Below, piece after piece: positions 9,837 to 18,272 of a DNA stretch of 64,000 bases. Each line of letters begins with the position of its first letter. Within the stretch, counting starts at the first letter, position 1. The position numbers were made by a program, and so were the translations under genes. This stretch comes from Paludibacteraceae bacterium (GTDB taxonomy: Bacteria > Bacteroidota > Bacteroidia > Bacteroidales > Paludibacteraceae), in NCBI GenBank assembly GCA_024399495.1, contig JAKSNY010000001.1, forward strand, positions 1 through 64,000, in the 5' to 3' direction. The notes beneath the pieces were generated by a model, which was given only the letters and a program-made list of their open reading frames with translations, ran no database searches and was not told where the DNA came from.

Positions 9837-10267
9837 TTCTTTCCTGTGTGACCAAAGCCTCCAGCGCCACGCTCTGTAGATGACAGTTCCTCAACCTCTA
9901 TAAACTCAGCGGTTTCGTGCCTGGCTATCACCATCTGGCAGATACGCTCCCCGCTCTCTATTACAAACGGCTCTTTGCTTAGGTTAATAAGGATTACCCC
10001 TATCTCTCCCCTATAGTCTGCATCTATGGTACCTGGAGTATTCAATACTGTTATACCCTTCTTTAATGCCAATCCGCTACGTGGGCGTATCTGTGCCTCG
10101 TATCCTTGTGGCAACTCTATAAATAGACCTGTGGGTATCAGTCTGCGTTCCATAGGGTTAAGTGTTACAGGCTCTTCAAGGTCTGCACGCAAATCCATAC
10201 CTGCACTTAGCGGTGTGGCGTATGCTGGAAGCGGATTAGTTGATTTGTTGATTATTTTTACTTTCAT
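9833..10267 (-). CDS. dut: dUTP diphosphatase
   Basis: A 144-residue trimeric-type dUTPase, which hydrolyses dUTP to dUMP and pyrophosphate, keeping uracil out of DNA and supplying dUMP for thymidylate synthesis. All conserved motifs are visible: AGMDLRADL (motif 1), [11 protein letters not shown] (motif 2), [17 protein letters not shown] (motif 3), [10 protein letters not shown] (motif 4) and the glycine-rich tail [14 protein letters not shown] (motif 5). I took the ATG at 10267 rather than an upstream in-frame codon because homologues begin MKVKIINKS. It lies between the RNase R-like gene and the TPR gene. Confidence 0.96.
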   Translation of the reverse strand: MKVKIINKSTNPLPAYATPLSAGMDLRADLEEPVTLNPMERRLIPTGLFIELPQGYEAQIRPRSGLALKKGITVLNTPGTIDADYRGEIGVILINLSKEPFVIESGERICQMVIARHETAEFIEVEELSSTERGAGGFGHTGKK

Positions 10268-10302
10268 GATATATATATTTACTCGTTTCACTCGTAAAAG
10301 GG

Positions 10303-11892
10303 TCAAGGGACAAGGGCAAAAGTTAGTTGTTTTTTCTCTAAGTTGGTGGATTCCACCATAACGTTAACCTCGTCTCCAAGTGTGTATTTCTTGTTTGTTC
10401 GTTTTCCCGATATGCAATAGTTTTTCTCATCGTACGTGTAATAATCATCATCTAATGTACGGATGGGAACCATGCCCTCGCACTTGTTTGATATTATCTC
10501 TACATATATGCCCCACTCTGTAACACCAGATATCACTCCTGTAAACACCTGCCCCGTTTTATCTGCCATAAACTCCACCTGCTTGTATTTAATGGAGGCT
10601 CTCTCTGCGTTTGTGGCATTTTGCTCCATATTAGAGCAGTGGTTGCAGTACTCCTCAAACTCTTTTTTATTTGCAGAACCGCCACCGTTAAGATAATTGC
10701 ATAGCAAACGGTGCACCATCATATCGGGATAACGCCTGATAGGAGACGTAAAATGCGTATAGTAATCAAACGCCAATCCGTAATGGCCTATGTTATCTGT
10801 GCTGTATATCGCTTTTGCCATTGAACGCAAGGTTATGGTCTCTATCAAGTTCTGCTCTCTGGTGCCTACTACCTTGCTAAGCAGTCTGTTTATTGATTTT
10901 GAAACCTCCGTACGCTCCCCATCGGGTTTTAGCTTATATCCGAATTTGCTGATGAAATCTGATAAATTGTGCAACTGGAACTTATCTGGTTCATCGTGAA
11001 TTCTATATACAAAGGTTTTTGGATTATCGCCTTTCTTAACTTTGCCTATGGTCTCCGCCACTGTGCGGTTGGCAAGCAGCATAAACTCCTCTACAAGGTT
11101 GTTTGACTCTTTTGCCTCTTTAAACCAAACGTTTATAGGCTTACCCGCCTCATCTATCTCAAACCTTACCTCTACACGCTCAAATGATATGGCTCCATCG
11201 TTGAACCGCTTGTCTCTTAATATCTTAGCCAAATTATTTAGAGCAAGCACCTCTTTGCTGTAATCTCCGTTGCCGCTCTCTATTATCTCCTGAGCATCCT
11301 CGTATGTGAAACGGCGGTTGCTGCGTATTACTGCCTTGGTTATCTTACTACTCTTAACCTCCCCTTTTGGGGTCATCTCAAATATGACAGAATATGTAAG
11401 TTTGTCCTCATCGGGGCGTAATGAGCATACCATATTGCACAGTTTCTCTGGCAGCATAGGTATGGTGCGGTCCACCAGATAGATTGACGTAGCACGTGAG
11501 TATGCCTCCTTGTCTATAACATCGCCTGGCTTTACATAATGGGTTACGTCTGCAATATGTACTCCAACCTCATAGTTTCCACTGGCTAACTCCTTGATTG
11601 ACAGTGCATCATCAAAGTCTTTGGCATCTTTAGGGTCTATGGTGAATGTTACCACATCTCTGTAGTCAAGCCTGCGGGCAATCTCATCGTCTGTAATGGT
11701 TATATCTATCTTAGCCGCCTCTGCCTCCGCCTCTTCAGGATATTTTTCAGGTAGTTTGAACTCTACAGCATCCTCCCCTGACTGACGGCTCTTTTTAGGG
11801 CTGTGGTCTGCACGCACCTTGACATTCTCCTTTTTGAAGAACTTTTTAGACTTTAATTGTTTCTGTTTTTTATGTTTTTTCTTCTTAGTCAT
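10303..11892 (-). CDS. RNase R/RNB-family exoribonuclease lacking N-terminal domains
   Basis: A 529-residue RNB-family 3'-5' exoribonuclease. The RNB catalytic domain runs from about residue 75 to 410 with the metal-binding signature [13 protein letters not shown] and the [18 protein letters not shown] motif. A C-terminal S1 domain ([17 protein letters not shown]) ends the chain. Bacteroidota RNase R is usually near 710-720 residues with an N-terminal helix-turn-helix and two cold-shock domains. Here all of that is replaced by a 45-residue lysine-rich leader ([18 protein letters not shown]) joined directly to the linker before RNB. No frameshifted remnant fits in the 64-nt gap upstream. Whether this is a natural short form or a deletion is open. 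Confidence 0.88.
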   Translation of the reverse strand: MTKKKKHKKQKQLKSKKFFKKENVKVRADHSPKKSRQSGEDAVEFKLPEKYPEEAEAEAAKIDITITDDEIARRLDYRDVVTFTIDPKDAKDFDDALSIKELASGNYEVGVHIADVTHYVKPGDVIDKEAYSRATSIYLVDRTIPMLPEKLCNMVCSLRPDEDKLTYSVIFEMTPKGEVKSSKITKAVIRSNRRFTYEDAQEIIESGNGDYSKEVLALNNLAKILRDKRFNDGAISFERVEVRFEIDEAGKPINVWFKEAKESNNLVEEFMLLANRTVAETIGKVKKGDNPKTFVYRIHDEPDKFQLHNLSDFISKFGYKLKPDGERTEVSKSINRLLSKVVGTREQNLIETITLRSMAKAIYSTDNIGHYGLAFDYYTHFTSPIRRYPDMMVHRLLCNYLNGGGSANKKEFEEYCNHCSNMEQNATNAERASIKYKQVEFMADKTGQVFTGVISGVTEWGIYVEIISNKCEGMVPIRTLDDDYYTYDEKNYCISGKRTNKKYTLGDEVNVMVESTNLEKKQLTFALVP

Positions 11893-11956
11893 AAACGCTT
11901 CTTGTCCTTAAAAGGACAAAGGTACGGAATTTTTGTGAAAAAATATCACCTTATGG

Positions 11957-12907
11957 CTATTTATATATCAACCTTACAAGAACATTTCCTACAATGCCTA
12001 ATGTTTTGGCTGAAATGTGGTCTGGAGTATCGTGTGCGGTGTGCCATGTTTCAGGAAACCCGATACCTGGCTTGTAGTCTATAATATCTATGCAGGGTAT
12101 GCCTGCAAGGGCGTTTACGTAGTAGTGGTCATCTGTAATGGCACCGCCCTGCTGATTCTTAAAAATATCTGAATAGCCTGCCTTCTCTGCCTCTTTCCAT
12201 ACCAAATCCACTATATCAGATGCATAGTATTCTGAGACCCGCTCTCTGTAAAAGGCGGCATCTGGGTCACCAACCATATCAAGCAGTATGCCGAATCTGG
12301 GTTTATAGTCTCTCCGATGCAGGTTTTTAGCCCAATATTGAGAACCTAAACAGAAACTGTTTTCTGCTCCGCTTACTCCATAATCTTCTGAGTCAAAGCA
12401 TATTAAATCAACTCCTATTGTCTCTATGGGATTTTTTGAAAGGATACGGGCAAGCTCTATCATCACTGCCACACCGCTGGCTCCGTCATTGGCTCCAAGT
12501 ACAGGATTGGCGGCATCTTCTTTTAACGACTCCTCATCACACCAAGGGCGGCTGTCATAATGTGCGGCAATGAAAAAACGGTTTTTATTATCAGGGTTAA
12601 AAGAGGCGATTATATTGGTGGAATGGAGGATTTTTCCGTCATGAGCCTTTAGCTCTGCATCTTGTTTTATGACCTTTAGACCACACTGTTCAAATTTGCA
12701 AACTATATAGTCTCTGCACCTGTCATGTGCATCTGTGTTTGGGACTCTTGCCCCTAAATCTGTCTGTGACTTCAAATACTTAAGACAACTGTCTGCATTA
12801 AATTCAGGAAACACCTTGGTCTCTGCCTGCTCTGTAGTGGTTGCAGTATTAGTGCATGCCACCATTGATAGCAAAAACAAAGGTATTATTAAGAAACGTT
12901 TTTTCAT
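11957..12907 (-). CDS. M28 family zinc peptidase / glutaminyl cyclase-like lipoprotein
   Basis: A 316-residue lipoprotein with lipobox SMVAC at residues 14-18. M28 metal-site motifs are present: AAHYDSRPWCDEE near residue 115, GANDGASGVAVMIELARIL near 140, and CFDSEDYGVSGAE near 175. Bacterial type II glutaminyl cyclases of Bacteroidota (such as the Porphyromonas enzyme) share this architecture, including the SEDYG/AEDYG motif. N-terminal glutamine cyclisation of exported proteins is therefore as likely as peptidase activity. The start overlaps the GT2 stop by 4 nt. The site of action would be the periplasm or the cell surface. Confidence 0.85.
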   Translation of the reverse strand: MKKRFLIIPLFLLSMVACTNTATTTEQAETKVFPEFNADSCLKYLKSQTDLGARVPNTDAHDRCRDYIVCKFEQCGLKVIKQDAELKAHDGKILHSTNIIASFNPDNKNRFFIAAHYDSRPWCDEESLKEDAANPVLGANDGASGVAVMIELARILSKNPIETIGVDLICFDSEDYGVSGAENSFCLGSQYWAKNLHRRDYKPRFGILLDMVGDPDAAFYRERVSEYYASDIVDLVWKEAEKAGYSDIFKNQQGGAITDDHYYVNALAGIPCIDIIDYKPGIGFPETWHTAHDTPDHISAKTLGIVGNVLVRLIYK

Positions 12908-13869
12908 TTTAACCTGTTTATGATGATGTTAATAAAAACCGCTACTACATAAAACGGATACAATACGCTCACAGGCAATATATACGGTATAAGTTTAGTG
13001 GAGTTCATCTTTACCGCCATATATGACAGCATATCCAAATCCATCAGCACCTTAACCATCCAAAAATACATAATCTTTGGATGAAATGGGGCAAAAAAGA
13101 GGATTATAATTAGAAATACCTGCAATAATAATACCAATACGGCAGTTATGGTTATAGACAGACTTTTATAGTTTAATGCCTTACCTGCCCATCGGGTACG
13201 CTGGGTTAGAAAACTGCATAGCGTATTCTTACCTTTTGTTACAACTATAGCCGCTGCACTTGTTACCGCCACTATGGATTGGTGCGTTTGTTTCATGGCA
13301 TCAAGCAGGTACATGTCCGCACCATTTGGCTTATCGGTAATCATGTACGGCTCGGACAGACGGTAGCCATCTGTGGTAAATGCCAAATTAGCCCCACCGC
13401 ATATAAGAGGATTACCAAGCACTGCACTTGCTCTTGTAACTATTTGTGTGCTTAGAAATTCTGTGGCTTGAAATGGATATGCCTCACTAACCTTAACAGG
13501 ACCTATCAGCATTGAGGCTTTTGTTTTAATGTGTTCCATATACATGGTCTCCACCCACGTATCAGGCTGTAAACAGTCTGCATCTGTCAGCAGTATCAGT
13601 GCGTTCTCTTTTATAGTATCCACTATGCGCCTTACGTTCTCATCCTTGCCTATATGCTCTGACCTAATTAGTGTAAAAGTCTTAAAACTATCGGTGAAAT
13701 GGAGCGTTTTAGTCTTTTGTTCCATTATCTGATAAGTGCTGTCCGTGGAACCGTCATCTACTAATATAAGGTTAAAACCCTTATATGTTTGGGATTGCAA
13801 GGCTTCCAGCATGGACTCTACGTTTTGAGCCTCATTGTAGGCACAAACTATAACATAGATATCCATCAT
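12904..13869 (-). CDS. GT2 family membrane glycosyltransferase
   Basis: A 321-residue processive-type GT2 enzyme. The GT-A domain begins at the N-terminus with IVCAYNEAQNVESMLEAL and LILVDDGSTDSTYQI. The DXD-like motif is LTDADC near residue 98, and the acceptor-side motif is QRTRWAGKAL near residue 220. Two or three hydrophobic segments follow between about 230 and 318, anchoring it in the inner membrane. The sugar and acceptor are unknown. It overlaps the LysE-type gene upstream and the M28 gene downstream by 4 nt each, so translation is probably coupled. Two adjacent ATG codons start the gene; the first gives the ATGA overlap. Confidence 0.87.
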   Translation of the reverse strand: MMDIYVIVCAYNEAQNVESMLEALQSQTYKGFNLILVDDGSTDSTYQIMEQKTKTLHFTDSFKTFTLIRSEHIGKDENVRRIVDTIKENALILLTDADCLQPDTWVETMYMEHIKTKASMLIGPVKVSEAYPFQATEFLSTQIVTRASAVLGNPLICGGANLAFTTDGYRLSEPYMITDKPNGADMYLLDAMKQTHQSIVAVTSAAAIVVTKGKNTLCSFLTQRTRWAGKALNYKSLSITITAVLVLLLQVFLIIILFFAPFHPKIMYFWMVKVLMDLDMLSYMAVKMNSTKLIPYILPVSVLYPFYVVAVFINIIINRLK

Positions 13870-14513
13870 ACTGCGTGTGATAATGAGTTTCCTGTAAGTG
13901 TAAGTATAAGGCTCACCATTGCTATGAGGAATATTAAAGAGCCTGTTATCTTATTTAATATCCAAAGCCCACGGATATTGAATTTATTACGGAATGTGCT
14001 GGCAAGCAATGTTATGGTAAACCACCAGGTGGAAGAACCTATAAGTACGGCTATCATTCCAAAAACATTCTCATACCAACCTGCTGAATCCACTAAGAAC
14101 TCCATTCTGGCAAAAAGTCCCAAAAACAGGAATATCATAAGTGGATTGGTTATGGTTAGTGCAAATGATGTAATATACTCCTGAAAATATGTACTTGAAG
14201 TGGCGGTCTTTCCTTTTTTTATACGTTTGGTGGGGTTCTGAAAGAATATCATAACGCCAAATCCCATAATCACTATACTGCCCACAAGTTGTATCAGGAA
14301 CTCATACTGGTTTATGAAATCCATAACAAACGACAGTCCAAGCATTGCTATAAGTGCATATACAAAATCTGAACTTGCAGCACCCAATCCTGATACAAAC
14401 CCCACTCTCCTGCCTTTCTGCAACGTACGCTGTATGCAAAGAATGGCAATGGGACCCACTGGTGCGGAGGTACACAAACCAATAATGAAACCTTGTGCTA
14501 TTGTATTGAACAT
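13866..14513 (-). CDS. LysE/RhtB family exporter
   Basis: A 215-residue inner-membrane protein with six hydrophobic segments. The N-terminus FIIGLCTSAPVGPIAILCIQ matches the LysE/RhtB signature, in which GPxG-type turns line the transport path. The family exports amino acids or small metabolites, and the substrate cannot be read here. It is the first gene of the long minus-strand operon and shares a 67-nt intergenic region with the divergent lpxH gene. A -7 promoter element (TATCTTTG on the minus strand) lies at 14535-14542. Confidence 0.88.
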   Translation of the reverse strand: MFNTIAQGFIIGLCTSAPVGPIAILCIQRTLQKGRRVGFVSGLGAASSDFVYALIAMLGLSFVMDFINQYEFLIQLVGSIVIMGFGVMIFFQNPTKRIKKGKTATSSTYFQEYITSFALTITNPLMIFLFLGLFARMEFLVDSAGWYENVFGMIAVLIGSSTWWFTITLLASTFRNKFNIRGLWILNKITGSLIFLIAMVSLILTLTGNSLSHAV

Positions 14514-14531
14514 AAGTTATACGCTATCGGG

Positions 14532-14562
14532 TTGCAAAGATAATAAATTTTTCTTATTTTTG
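14532..14562 (+). promoter_or_regulatory. Promoter of lpxH
   Basis: TATTTTTG at 14555-14562 matches TAnnTTTG, and a TTG at 14532-14534 lies 20 nt upstream as a -33 element. The predicted transcript starts a few nt later and leaves a short leader before the ATG at 14581. It overlaps the divergent -7 element at 14535-14542. Confidence 0.7.
14535..14542 (-). promoter_or_regulatory. -7 element for the LysE-asnS operon
   Basis: The minus strand reads TATCTTTG, a full match to the Bacteroidota TAnnTTTG element, 22 nt upstream of the LysE-type start codon. No clear -33 element was seen at the expected distance. Confidence 0.6.
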
Positions 14563-14580
14563 CAGTCATATAACGGCAAT

Positions 14581-15342
14581 ATGGCTACACAAAAAAATAA
14601 AAAGTACTTTATTTCTGACTCTCATTTGGGTAGCAGGGCTTTTGCAGACTCTGACCGTGAACGAGAGCAGAAACTTGTAAGATTCCTGGATTCCATTAAA
14701 GATGAAGCCTCTGACATATACTTTCTGGGTGATATATTTGATTTCTGGTATGAATACAACCATTATGTTCCCAAAGGGTGCGTGCGTCTGCTTGGTAAAA
14801 TGGCTGAACTTAGTGACAGCGGTATAAACTTGCACTTTTTTATTGGGAATCATGATATATGGACTTTCGGCTATTTGGAGAAGGAGATTGGGATGAAAGT
14901 ATATGGTGCCTACGATATTCAGATGCTTGACGGCAAGAAATTCTTTCTTAGCCACGGCGATATGGTGGGATACCGCCCGTTTTCTGTACACCTGATGCAG
15001 AAAATTTTTCACAGCAAGGTAATCCAGCACCTGTATAGTGTGATTCACCCGTCACTATCCATGAAGTTTGGGTATTGGTGGTCTAAAAACAACCGTCTTG
15101 TAAAACACACGCAGGAGAGTGCACAATACTTAGGTGAGGATAAGGAGTTTCTTGTTCAGTTTGCAAAAGAGACCCTTAAAAAAGACCCCTCTATAGATTT
15201 TTTTATATTCGGACACCGCCACGTAGTGCTTGATTTGCTTCTGCGTGATAACAAACGTGTGGTTTATTTGGGTGACTGGATAGACAAATTCTCTTACGGA
15301 GAATGGGATGGCGAGAATTTTGAACTCAAAATATATGAGTAA
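14581..15342 (+). CDS. lpxH: UDP-2,3-diacylglucosamine diphosphatase
   Basis: A 253-residue calcineurin-like phosphoesterase that cleaves UDP-2,3-diacylglucosamine to lipid X and UMP in lipid A synthesis, at the cytoplasmic face of the inner membrane. The metallophosphatase motifs appear in order: FISDSHLG, FLGDIFDFWYEY, GNHDIW, LSHGDMV and IFGHRHV. The insertion between the GNHD and GHRH motifs fits LpxH rather than a generic phosphoesterase. The ATG at 14581 was chosen over an upstream in-frame reading because a promoter lies at 14532-14562 and homology begins at KKYFISDSHLG. It is monocistronic, ended by a strong hairpin that includes its stop codon. Confidence 0.93.
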   Translation: MATQKNKKYFISDSHLGSRAFADSDREREQKLVRFLDSIKDEASDIYFLGDIFDFWYEYNHYVPKGCVRLLGKMAELSDSGINLHFFIGNHDIWTFGYLEKEIGMKVYGAYDIQMLDGKKFFLSHGDMVGYRPFSVHLMQKIFHSKVIQHLYSVIHPSLSMKFGYWWSKNNRLVKHTQESAQYLGEDKEFLVQFAKETLKKDPSIDFFIFGHRHVVLDLLLRDNKRVVYLGDWIDKFSYGEWDGENFELKIYE

Positions 15343-15386
15343 CAAACGGAACCTGCCCATTAAGGGGTGGATTCCGTTTGTTACTC
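15337..15386. terminator. Bidirectional hairpin terminator
   Basis: A perfect 15-bp inverted repeat, gagtaacaaacggaa at 15337-15351 and its complement at 15372-15386, is separated by 20 nt. The left arm contains the lpxH stop codon. It probably ends both lpxH and the convergent gene at 15393-16004. The U-tract is weak, so efficiency is uncertain. Confidence 0.75.
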
Positions 15387-15392
15387 AATATA

Positions 15393-16004
15393 TTATTTTT
15401 GGCAGTTATTATACTCATCTACAAGATGAATGAAATCATTACCCTTTTTAAAACTGTGGCTCTTATCATTCAGATATTTTACCACATCAGGACAATCCTT
15501 AAAATATAATGAACCTGCCTTACGTAGCACAGACTCTCTATTGACCGCATCACTATAATACAAGTCCACACCATATTTGTCTCCCTTACGGCAACATCCG
15601 TAAACAGTTGCCATAATTCCATTACCTCTTGATACCTGATAGTAATACAGAGCCACTTTTTCAGTTTTTGGATTTGTTAGGAAATATATCCAACCTAAAC
15701 TTTTTGAAGGTTTGTAATTGCCTTTAACCGCTTTTGTAACCTTAACAGTAGGCATTCCGGAGATAATCACCGTGTCACCATTTTCCACAAATGTGGCAAA
15801 CAACACCTCTGAAGATTTGACACTAACACTCTTGTCATTAGGATTAAGTTTATACTTAAATGTACCAAAAATGTTACTGTAAGCAGTACATTCTATAGAC
15901 TTTCCGTTTACAAAATCCAACAGACAAGGACTATAATTGTCTGAAGCACACACGCTACCCGCACACACTACGGCAGATAACACAAAAAACACAATTTTTT
16001 TCAT
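15393..16004 (-). CDS. Exported protein of unknown function
   Basis: A 203-residue protein with a signal peptide (MKKIVFFVLSAVVCAGSVCAS). I do not recognise the family. The mature part has paired cysteines, including YGCCRKGDKYG near residue 137, and mixed beta-strand character, with no membrane segment. It lies 30 nt downstream of the trypsin-like protease gene on the same strand, so the two are probably cotranscribed and both exported. It could be a substrate, inhibitor or partner of the protease, but nothing in the sequence shows this directly. Confidence 0.75.
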   Translation of the reverse strand: MKKIVFFVLSAVVCAGSVCASDNYSPCLLDFVNGKSIECTAYSNIFGTFKYKLNPNDKSVSVKSSEVLFATFVENGDTVIISGMPTVKVTKAVKGNYKPSKSLGWIYFLTNPKTEKVALYYYQVSRGNGIMATVYGCCRKGDKYGVDLYYSDAVNRESVLRKAGSLYFKDCPDVVKYLNDKSHSFKKGNDFIHLVDEYNNCQK

Positions 16005-16034
16005 ATATTAAAAATATTAGGATTGTACATAAAT

Positions 16035-17723
16035 TCACCATACGTAAACAACACTGACACTAAAACCGTGATTAGGCATTTTAAAATCCTTTATTGCCAT
16101 TTTTACCGTTGGGGCTATTCTATACACATACTCACACCCAATGGCTATCATGTTGTTACCTTTGAATTGATATCCGAATTTGAATCCACCTTTAGCCACC
16201 CCAAAAATAGACGCTCCATATTTACCGTCCGCCGCCCTCTCCCCAGGCACCATATTGAAACCACAACCAGCCGTAATATAAGGATCAACAACGAAACTAT
16301 TTAAACAAATAGGGAGTTGGCCCCCTATTGAAAACTGTGTGCCAAATCCATACAAAGTATTATTTGACAGCCCTTTATTTTTTTCTTCTTTGTAATGAAA
16401 CCCTTGCACGCCTGCCTCCACATCAAACACACCATAGAAACAAAATATTCTGGAATAATCCAGATAAAAGCCTGGACCTTGAATATCATCTACAGGAACA
16501 GAAAAACTGACCCCTATCATATTATCCCACACAGGCTCAAACAAACCATATTTTTTCTTACCTACTGAAATGTCACCTAATTTCTTCTTTTTCTTTGAAT
16601 TACCTATATTTACGTTGGACAATTTCCAATTTCCTGATTCCATTACCCACTCACACTCAATAACATCCTTTTTAACATTGTAGGTCACTATGCCAGTGTC
16701 ACCGTTTTCGCTAACTGACGAGGATGTAAACTGATCATATTCCTTAAATTTATCACACAAATTTACAGCAATCAACTCCTGCAATCCTAAAATAGGATTT
16801 CCATTACGAATTTCATTACCAATAGACGGAGTCATACCACGCATAAGAGCGGAGGTCTCATCTTTTGAAAGAGAAAGGGCATATTTTGTGGAAATGTACA
16901 TAGCAACACTTTCATATCCTTCTAGAAAAGACTGTTCAAAATGCTTGCTTACACTGTCCAATGACTCTTTGGATTTTCCTTTTTCATAATCATTTATGAA
17001 GGAGTCCAAGTCTAATGTCTTGATTGAAAAATTTGTTCCCTCACGACGTTTTGCCTTCCAAGTGTTTACACCGACAACACTATATAAAGAGTCCGATTCA
17101 CTTACAGACAAAATAAGCAATGGTCCGCCGGAACTTCCCGGATCCACTTGTGCAGTGTGCTGTATGACACTCATAGAATCCTTAACGCTGTATTTACCAA
17201 AATTAACGTTGCAATTTGACACTATACCTTTCCCAAGTTGCCATAAGGGTTCTGAATTAAAACCAGGGAAACCAGCAGTGTACACCTCTTTGCCGTCAGA
17301 AATACCCCCATTATAAGACATCAATGGTTTATAATTAAAGTCTTTAGGACATTCTATAAGACACAAATCCCTGAAATCATCAGAATACAAGACTTTGCAG
17401 TCTGTTCTAAAGGCACTGTTTTCAACATAGAATTCCAGTGTTACATAATCAGCAATATTCACTACATGACTATTTGTAATCACATACTGCTTGCCCGCTT
17501 GGGTTTTATAGACAAACCCTGTGCCAAATGAATTTTTTACATTCATCATTAACCTGCCGGCACTCAAATATCCATTATCCTGAAGATTATCTCCAGTTCG
17601 TGTGTATAGAGAATCCAAAAACTTGTCATTACGCCTTATCACACACACAGAACTCTTTAAGTCAATGGCAAAAACATCAAATGCCATTACAAAAACTACA
17701 ATAAACGTGAAAAACTTTCTCAT
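16035..17723 (-). CDS. Exported trypsin-like serine protease with possible C-terminal beta-barrel
   Basis: A 562-residue protein with signal peptide (MRKFFTFIVVFVMAFDVFA). A trypsin-like domain covers roughly residues 45-245 with the triad in TNSHVVN (His), DFRDLCLI (Asp) and DPGSSGGPLLI (Ser), as in HtrA-type proteases. A linker with KKKKKLGD at about 378 follows. The last 165 residues alternate hydrophobic and polar residues in strand-like blocks (YLDYSRIFCFYGVFDVEAGV, FGTQFSIGGQLP) and end in an aromatic residue (VVYVW), as in outer-membrane barrels. A surface-anchored or autotransporter-like protease is possible. No PDZ domain is seen. The fusion is unusual and the barrel is inferred from pattern only. 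Confidence 0.8.
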   Translation of the reverse strand: MRKFFTFIVVFVMAFDVFAIDLKSSVCVIRRNDKFLDSLYTRTGDNLQDNGYLSAGRLMMNVKNSFGTGFVYKTQAGKQYVITNSHVVNIADYVTLEFYVENSAFRTDCKVLYSDDFRDLCLIECPKDFNYKPLMSYNGGISDGKEVYTAGFPGFNSEPLWQLGKGIVSNCNVNFGKYSVKDSMSVIQHTAQVDPGSSGGPLLILSVSESDSLYSVVGVNTWKAKRREGTNFSIKTLDLDSFINDYEKGKSKESLDSVSKHFEQSFLEGYESVAMYISTKYALSLSKDETSALMRGMTPSIGNEIRNGNPILGLQELIAVNLCDKFKEYDQFTSSSVSENGDTGIVTYNVKKDVIECEWVMESGNWKLSNVNIGNSKKKKKLGDISVGKKKYGLFEPVWDNMIGVSFSVPVDDIQGPGFYLDYSRIFCFYGVFDVEAGVQGFHYKEEKNKGLSNNTLYGFGTQFSIGGQLPICLNSFVVDPYITAGCGFNMVPGERAADGKYGASIFGVAKGGFKFGYQFKGNNMIAIGCEYVYRIAPTVKMAIKDFKMPNHGFSVSVVYVW

Positions 17724-17807
17724 TTTAAAATTTTTTGCAAAATTACGCTTTTTTACACTAAAAGCAAATGATTTTTTCTCTTTTTTATTAAAATTTCTCT
17801 AAAAAAT

Positions 17808-17838
17808 TTTGCGGAATAAAAAAAAAAATATACCTTTG
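17808..17838 (+). promoter_or_regulatory. Promoter of tRNA-Phe
   Basis: A TTTG at 17808-17811 and TACCTTTG at 17831-17838 are separated by 19 nt. This is an exact match to the Bacteroidota -33/-7 pair, set about 26 nt before the tRNA. Confidence 0.85.
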
Positions 17839-17864
17839 CAGTCCCAAAACCCAAAGTGGTGATT

Positions 17865-17937
17865 GGTGCCATAGCTCAGTTGGTAGAGCAAAGGACTGAA
17901 AATCCTTGTGTCCCCGGTTCGATTCCTGGTGGCACCA
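17865..17937 (+). tRNA. tRNA-Phe (GAA)
   Basis: The 73-nt cloverleaf has acceptor arms ggtgcca (17865-17871) and tggcacc (17930-17936) with discriminator A. The D-loop is agctcagttggtagagc, the anticodon stem is aagga/tcctt around loop ctgaaaa with anticodon GAA, and the T-arm is ccggttcgattcctgg. The CCA end is not encoded. It reads phenylalanine codons. It is the only tRNA in the window and borders DNA that looks acquired. Confidence 0.96.
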
Positions 17938-17940
17938 CAA

Positions 17941-17974
17941 AAACAAGGCTTGCAGATATCTGTAAGTCTTGTTT
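17941..17974 (+). terminator. Hairpin after tRNA-Phe
   Basis: The arms at 17941-17956 and 17959-17974 (aaacaag...cttgttt outermost) pair over 16 positions with G-U wobbles. It follows the tRNA by 3 nt and probably sets the 3' end of its transcript. No long T run follows. Confidence 0.55.
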
Positions 17975-18056
17975 GTTAAAAGTTACCCCAAAAGTTGCCC
18001 CGTTTTCAACGCAAAAACTCACAAAAATTCAGGATTTTTGATGTTAGAGTAGGGGT

Positions 18057-18176
18057 GTGATGCTCAGTTAGGCGACAAAGTGGGCTTGTGTAGTAAACAG
18101 ACAAGACCGACCTTGTCGCTTGTTTTAGCCTTGACTGTTTACTACACAAGTGCTAACTTGCCTAACTGAACATCAC
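18057..18176. repeat. 120-bp fold-back element
   Basis: The left arm 18057-18100 and right arm 18135-18176 are near-complementary. The outer 17 bp (gtgatgctcagttaggc) carry one mismatch, a divergent middle follows, and the inner 16 bp (cttgtgtagtaaacag) match exactly. The loop contains a further gacaag/cttgtc hairpin at 18100-18117. Size and shape recall a miniature inverted-repeat element or a strong structured RNA. No clear target-site duplication was seen. Confidence 0.8.
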
Positions 18177-18235
18177 AACAAAATATAAAGTCTAAAAAAT
18201 TTATCTATAGTGACTTAAAATTTATATATTTTTTG

Positions 18236-18264
18236 TATTTTTGTGCGTAGATGTTATGTAACAT
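18236..18264 (+). promoter_or_regulatory. Promoter -7 and palindromic operator of the AlbA_2 gene
   Basis: TATTTTTG at 18236-18243 matches TAnnTTTG. Just downstream, at 18251-18264, atgtta and taacat flank two bases as an inverted repeat, placed where a bound repressor would block the transcription start. The start codon is at 18273. The regulator, possibly the gene product itself, is unknown. Confidence 0.55.
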
Positions 18265-18272
18265 AAGAAGCA

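Larger units (their letters stand above)
17938..18272. other. Gene-free stretch downstream of tRNA-Phe
   Basis: No gene is seen in these 335 nt. They hold an imperfect 16-bp hairpin at 17941-17974, a short run reading gttaccccaaaagttgcccc at 17981-18000, the long fold-back element at 18057-18176, and the promoter region of the AlbA_2 gene. tRNA 3' ends are common integration sites, so this may be the scar of an integrated element, but no integrase or duplicated tRNA end was found. Confidence 0.6.

Noticed and set aside
14314-14580. A longer upstream start for lpxH
   Set aside because: It would overlap the divergent LysE-type gene. The promoter at 14532-14562 and the homology both support the ATG at 14581.
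17856-18041. A short reading frame across tRNA-Phe
   Set aside because: Its first two thirds are the tRNA itself read as protein. The rest might be an integration scar but is too short to call a gene.
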